Assembly: GCA_026826555.1 (NCBI GenBank)
Contig: JAKSZT010039123.1
Coordinates: 672,474 to 736,473 of the forward strand
Source: Tolypeutes matacus
Taxonomy: Eukaryota; Chordata; Mammalia; Cingulata; Chlamyphoridae
Direction: 5' to 3'
DNA length: 64,000 bases
Below are positions 59,545 through 64,000 of the stretch, piece by piece (positions within the stretch are counted from its first letter, which is position 1; each line of letters begins with the position of its first letter). The position numbers and the translations under genes are program-made. Below the pieces are notes generated by a model, which saw only the letters and a program-made list of their open reading frames with translations, was not told the DNA's origin and did no database searches.

Positions 59545-60655
59545 TAAGTAATAAACTTAATTTTTAGAGAAGTTTTAGAATTACAGAAAAATTACACCAC
59601 AAGTGTTGGGAGTTCCCATATAATCCCCCCACCTACACACCTACACATATAGTTTCCCCATTTATTAATATCTTACATTAGTGTGGTACATTTGTTACAA
59701 GTGATGAACCAATATTGAATGAAGCACTACTCCTAACCAAAGTCTATAGTTTACTTTACAGCTTATACTTTGTGCTGTACAGCTTTATAGCCTTTGACAA
59801 ATGTGTAATGCCATATATCCCATATTGTATTATCATACAGAACAGTTTCATTGCACTAAATATGCCCTATGTTCCCCCTGATCATCCCTATACCTCACCT
59901 CTGCACCCCTGGCAACCAATATCTTTATATCAATGTTACAAGTTCTCCTGTTAACACAAGATAACTACAATAACAATAAATATACTTTGGTCCATGGATA
60001 CACTCCTCCCCCCTTATGTTTGTTCATTACTCTATATGGAGGGATTTGGGGTGATGTCCACTCTGCTTCAGGCTGAGAGGGGACTTAGATAGTATGGGGC
60101 AGATGGAAGGAATTGTTTTGCCTGCAGTTGTAGATACTCTTTGCTTTTTGGCATGGCACTTATCCAGCATCATCATGTTATTGGTTGTCCAGGGCAAGTC
60201 CAAAGAACTGGAGCATAGGAGTTGGCCGCAACTATGCCTGAATTCAGGGCTCAACTGGCAAATGAACGATCCGAAGGCTTAAGTTTCTGAGAGATATATT
60301 TAACAGATATATTGAAAATTATAGGTTCAAATAAAAAGAGTAGAAGATTCATGATTAGGGAAGTTATAAATGAGCATAACTATGTTATATTCGGGAAATA
60401 GATTATCATATATTCCAAAATAGAGTTCCGAAGGGTTGTTGAGTTCATGAGGCTGCGTGCCTTGTCCATGGTGTCCGGATGTCCCCATAGCCCTCAGGAA
60501 CACTTTTGTTTGAGACTTTGTTAGCTGTGGCATTTAGTGAAATCTGCCTGAGACCTGAATAAGCATAACCTATGGAATGACTTCCCGACTTACTCTGACA
60601 TCTCTTAGCTATAAAAACTCTTTTTTTATTTAATGTTTCCCCCTTTTGGTCAAGA
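59545..60655 (-). mobile_element. L1 3' UTR fragment (module 2), minus strand
   Basis: Reverse-complement homologue of about 21425-22490, from 'cccccttttggtcaag' at the right end to the 3' end near 59560 ('agaagttttagaattacag'). The RAP1B retrocopy is inserted at its A-rich tail, so this L1 piece came first. Confidence 0.8.
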
Positions 60656-61824
60656 TGGGTTCAGGAAAACATATGCTTTCAATTGAAAAGAAAATGACAG
60701 AAGTCATCATAATTTGGGTATTATAAGAAGAATGTGAATTAAAATATTTCAGTCTTTGAAAATTCTTCATCTTCTCACCAAAACAACGAAATAGTAATAT
60801 GACAAAATGAATGTCTAAAACAAGAATTTGTAGATTAAAAACAAAAACTTCACATCAGAAACTGAAATCCTCAGAAGATAAATAAACAAAAATCAGGAAG
60901 CTATAAAAGAAAACTAGACCAGACTCAGTAAATTGAAGAAAAGGACAAAAATCATGTCTAGAAATGCAAGCTAAATTACAATTCGACCAAGAGGGAAGAG
61001 ACTCAACTTAAAATTTTATAAGAGACATAGAAGATAGAATTAAAAATACCAAGGTGGAAAAACAAAATAGAGAGAGTTATAGACCTATAATAAAGGCAAA
61101 GAAATCCAAGATATATATATAATTCCTGAAGAAGATCAACAAAATGATGGAAATTTAGATGATCTTAACAAACATTTTAAAAGGGTACATTGTATACCTG
61201 GAAAAATCTGAAACTGTCAACTCAGACTTATTTTGCTGAGACTATTAAACAGTATGACAAAGGAAAATATCCTTTTGGTCTCTAGGCAAAGAAATCCAGT
61301 CACAAGGAAAAGGAAACAAACTTGTCATTAGCACTTATTGATAGCAACGTACAAAAGCTATAACAGTAGAGCAACATTTTAAAAAAATTCAAGGAAAGTG
61401 TGAGTAAAAATTTTATATCTAGACAGCTTGTCTTTCAATATCAAGAATATAAAAACATAGTGCTAAACACAAAAGAAACAGAATATTCCCTTCCTGAGGA
61501 ATCCTAGTAGAGAACAAGTTTGATCCAACCAAAAGATGACTGCAGAAATGTTGGCAAAAGGACTGCCAGTGAGTACTGAATATATGTAATTGTTATCTAA
61601 GACCAAAAAATGTGAAGCAAGGGTAGAGGAATGCTAAGCAAATAGTATATGATCTGACCAAGTGGAAAGAATGCAAATGAAAATGAGAGGAGAGAGAGAC
61701 AAAAGAGAAAGTAAAAATCAGCTCATTGATTGTCATATAGGTAAAGTCAGGAATCAAAAGATATCCCTTAAAGCTTACAGACAAAATAGAAGCCTAAAAA
61801 AAGAAAGGAAAAGGGGAATGAAGG
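60656..61824 (+). mobile_element. old L1 fragment (ORF1 region)
   Basis: A-rich. 'agtaaaaattttatatctagacagcttgtctttcaatatc' (in parts) encodes the C-terminal ORF1 pattern of old L1s. Very diverged; it continues after the solo LTR at 62412. Confidence 0.5.
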
Positions 61825-62411
61825 TGTAGCAGTTTGGCCTTATTTATGAATTCCAAAAATAGATATTGAATTACGCTTGTAAACTGGTCTGTTCCTCTGG
61901 GCATGATTAAGTTATGATTAGGGCTTTGATTGGGCCACATCAGTAGGACGTTGAGTCCCTGCCTCTTGGTGGGTGAGGACTCAGAGATAAAACTACATGG
62001 CAGGGCAGAGGAGTTAGTTGGAGTTTTGTGTTGTAGTTTGGATGCTGAGTTTTAATGCTGGAGCCTGGGGAAGTAAGCATACTGAGGAGCTTGGCCGTGA
62101 GGAAGGGGAAAAGGCCCCAGGAAAAGAGACCAGCCATTCGCTTGATAGTCTACAGCTGGCCTTGTGGAGATAGCAGAGGCGCTGAGGCATGAGACAAGCA
62201 AGCCCTGGGAAGAGAGAAACTCAGGAAGCCTGAACCCTTGCAGATGTCAGCAGCCATCTTGCTCCAACACGTGGAAATAGACTTTGGTGAGGGAAGTAAC
62301 TTATGCTTTATGGCCTGGTAACTGTGGGCTTCTACCCCCAATAACTACCCCTTATAAAAGCCAACCAGTTTCTGGTATTTTGCATCAGCACCCCTTTGGC
62401 TGACTAATACA
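61825..62411 (+). mobile_element. solo LTR with perfect 5-bp TSD
   Basis: TGTAGCAGTTTGGCC...GGCTGACTAATACA, flanked on both sides by gaagg (61820-61824 and 62412-62416). Same family as 7970-8525 and the young element's LTRs, in the opposite orientation. TATAAAA near 62354. Interior lost by LTR-LTR recombination. Confidence 0.9.
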
Positions 62412-64000
62412 GAAGGTTTATTATAAAAGTTATTAGTACAAAGATACCAAATAGAATAAAACCCCAAACTACCCTAATACCAAAAGAAAAACAAAAGTAG
62501 AAGAAAATAGAGCACATAGAGAAATATGGTAACTATAAACATGAAATAACATAATATAGTTGAGATCAAACATATAAGTCATATCAATAAATATAAGTTT
62601 GTCTAACACACCTATTAAAACAAAAAACATTTTTCAGACCAGCTCACAGTGCAAAATCTAACCCTAAAACAAAGTAACTCAGAAAGGTTAAAAGGAAGAG
62701 ATGGAAAAGGCATACTATGCAAATGCAAATGCAAATATAAGCAGTAACCATGATGCTGATATCAGACCAGGTAGTTTCCAGACTAAAATACCCTGAAGTA
62801 ATATAAAGAAAGGCACTTTAAAATGCTAATGACTTTAATTCATAATGAAGATTTGTGTTATAAATATCTATGCAGCAAATAACACACCAACCCCTTTATA
62901 TAAAAAAAACTTCAGGAGACAGATGAAGAAATAAAAACAAATTAGTAGTAGAAGACATTATCAGAGCACTCTTCATTTAAGAAACGTCAAGTGGGAAAAC
63001 TTAGTAAAGTTATACAAAAACTAAACAATATGACTAATAGCTTTGTATTCTGATAATAGAGAATATACATTCATTATTGGAACATGCATGAAGTGGTGAT
63101 ATATAATAATAACTCCAATAAGTTTCATAGAGAAGAAATCATTTTAAAAATTAATAAAACTGGAAATTAATAAAAATATTTTTAAAAGATTCTTTCACCT
63201 AGAAATTTTAAAACTCTAATAAACAACTCTTAGGTGAAAAAGAACAAATTGAAATTGCAGAATTTCAAAAAATAAATATATACTTAAAACACTTGCACCA
63301 GAATATATGTAATGAAATGAAATCAGTAGTCAAAGAAAAATTATAACTTGATACTTATATAATAATATAAATAAAGGCGATTTTTAACTTGAGCAGGTTA
63401 GAAGCATAACAAATTAAACCAAAATAAAATTTTAAAATATTAGTGCAAATATAATGTATAAAATTTAAAAAGAGAACTATTAAATAAAAATTCTGGTTCT
63501 CTGGCACAATAAACAGAACAGAAAACACTCTAGCTAATCTAATGAAGGGAAAAAGAGATAGCATAAACATACAAAATAAGAAATGACAAGGGGACTAACC
63601 ACTGAAACTGATGAAATAACATAGAAATAACTCTGCCCAACTCTGCAAATAAATTAGAAAATCTGAATAAAGTTGATAGAATAGAGTACAAGATGATTCA
63701 AAACAATGCAAAATTGACCTCAGTAGAGGTAGAAAGCATAAACAGAGAGATGGCCACTGAAGAAATAAAGTTATCTAACAGTGACTCCCCCAAAAAATAA
63801 TGGCTCAGAAATTTCATAGTAGTATCATAGAGAAAAAAAATCACAGAGAAAGGAGGAAAACATCTATTTTTTCCCCTTATGAACCAAGTATAAAATTGAT
63901 GGCTTAACTTGATAAAAACTGCACAAAAAAGGAAAACTAAAGACTAACCCCCTTTTGCATATTGATACAAAAATACTAAGTAAAATATGAGCAAACAGAA
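62412..64000 (+). mobile_element. old L1 ORF2 fragment, runs off window
   Basis: 62860-63100 encodes an endonuclease-region pattern (NIYAANNTP..., then REYTFII). The end of the window (63940-64000) matches the ORF2 segment translating as HIDTKILSK. Many stops. Confidence 0.7.

Noticed and set aside
1..64000. CRISPR arrays, bacterial operons, riboswitches
   Set aside because: The sequence is vertebrate; the repeats are retroelements and the only regular spaced array is the coding 60-bp repeat at 57041-57460.

Overview
The window is vertebrate nuclear DNA: AT-rich, dense with LINE-1, SINE and LTR retroelements, with only one long conserved reading frame of cellular origin. The SINEs have the tRNA-derived head typical of armadillo DAS elements (a GAAGCGG.TGTGGCTCAA-type start, B box, A-rich tail) and several LTR families look xenarthran. 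An armadillo such as Dasypus is the best guess; this is an inference from repeats, not a database match.

The only apparently functional cellular gene is an intact class I olfactory receptor at 26870-27823 (+), read as the OR52M1 orthologue. That places the window in the class I OR cluster, which in human lies on 11p15.4 near the beta-globin locus. A candidate promoter with an untranslated first exon lies 3.5 kb upstream (TATA near 23316, splice donor at 23384), and a strong splice acceptor lies 55 bp before the ATG.

Layout: 1-140, L1 tail. 1220-12778, a decayed gamma-type ERV on the minus strand, split by a 6.6-kb L1 (3221-9812), which itself contains a solo LTR. 13940-22519, an 8.6-kb full-length but decayed plus-strand L1 with a 15-bp target-site duplication (TSD). 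22520-30000, mostly single-copy DNA around OR52M1, with MIRs. About 30100-38592, a decayed plus-strand ERV-L provirus carrying a second LTR, a poly(A)-only insertion and nested L1 pieces. 40200-47800, old L1 fragments and two SINEs. 47800-52800, mostly unique DNA with one LTR and a MER5. 52825-54140, an L1 piece and two DAS SINEs. 54551-59544, a RAP1B retrocopy interrupted by a young LTR element. 59545-64000, L1 fragments with one solo LTR.

The most unusual object is the LTR element at 56112-58750. It has two 508-bp LTRs that differ at about 10 sites, a tRNA-Leu-type primer site, a polypurine tract and one open 448-codon gag-like frame whose C-terminal half consists of 20-residue tandem repeats. 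There is no pol or env, so it looks like a recently active non-autonomous ERV-L/MaLR-type element. Second is the L1 lineage: two independent insertions, each bounded by its own TSD, share a very long 3' UTR with two homologous modules in tandem and a tRNA-like segment in the 5' UTR.
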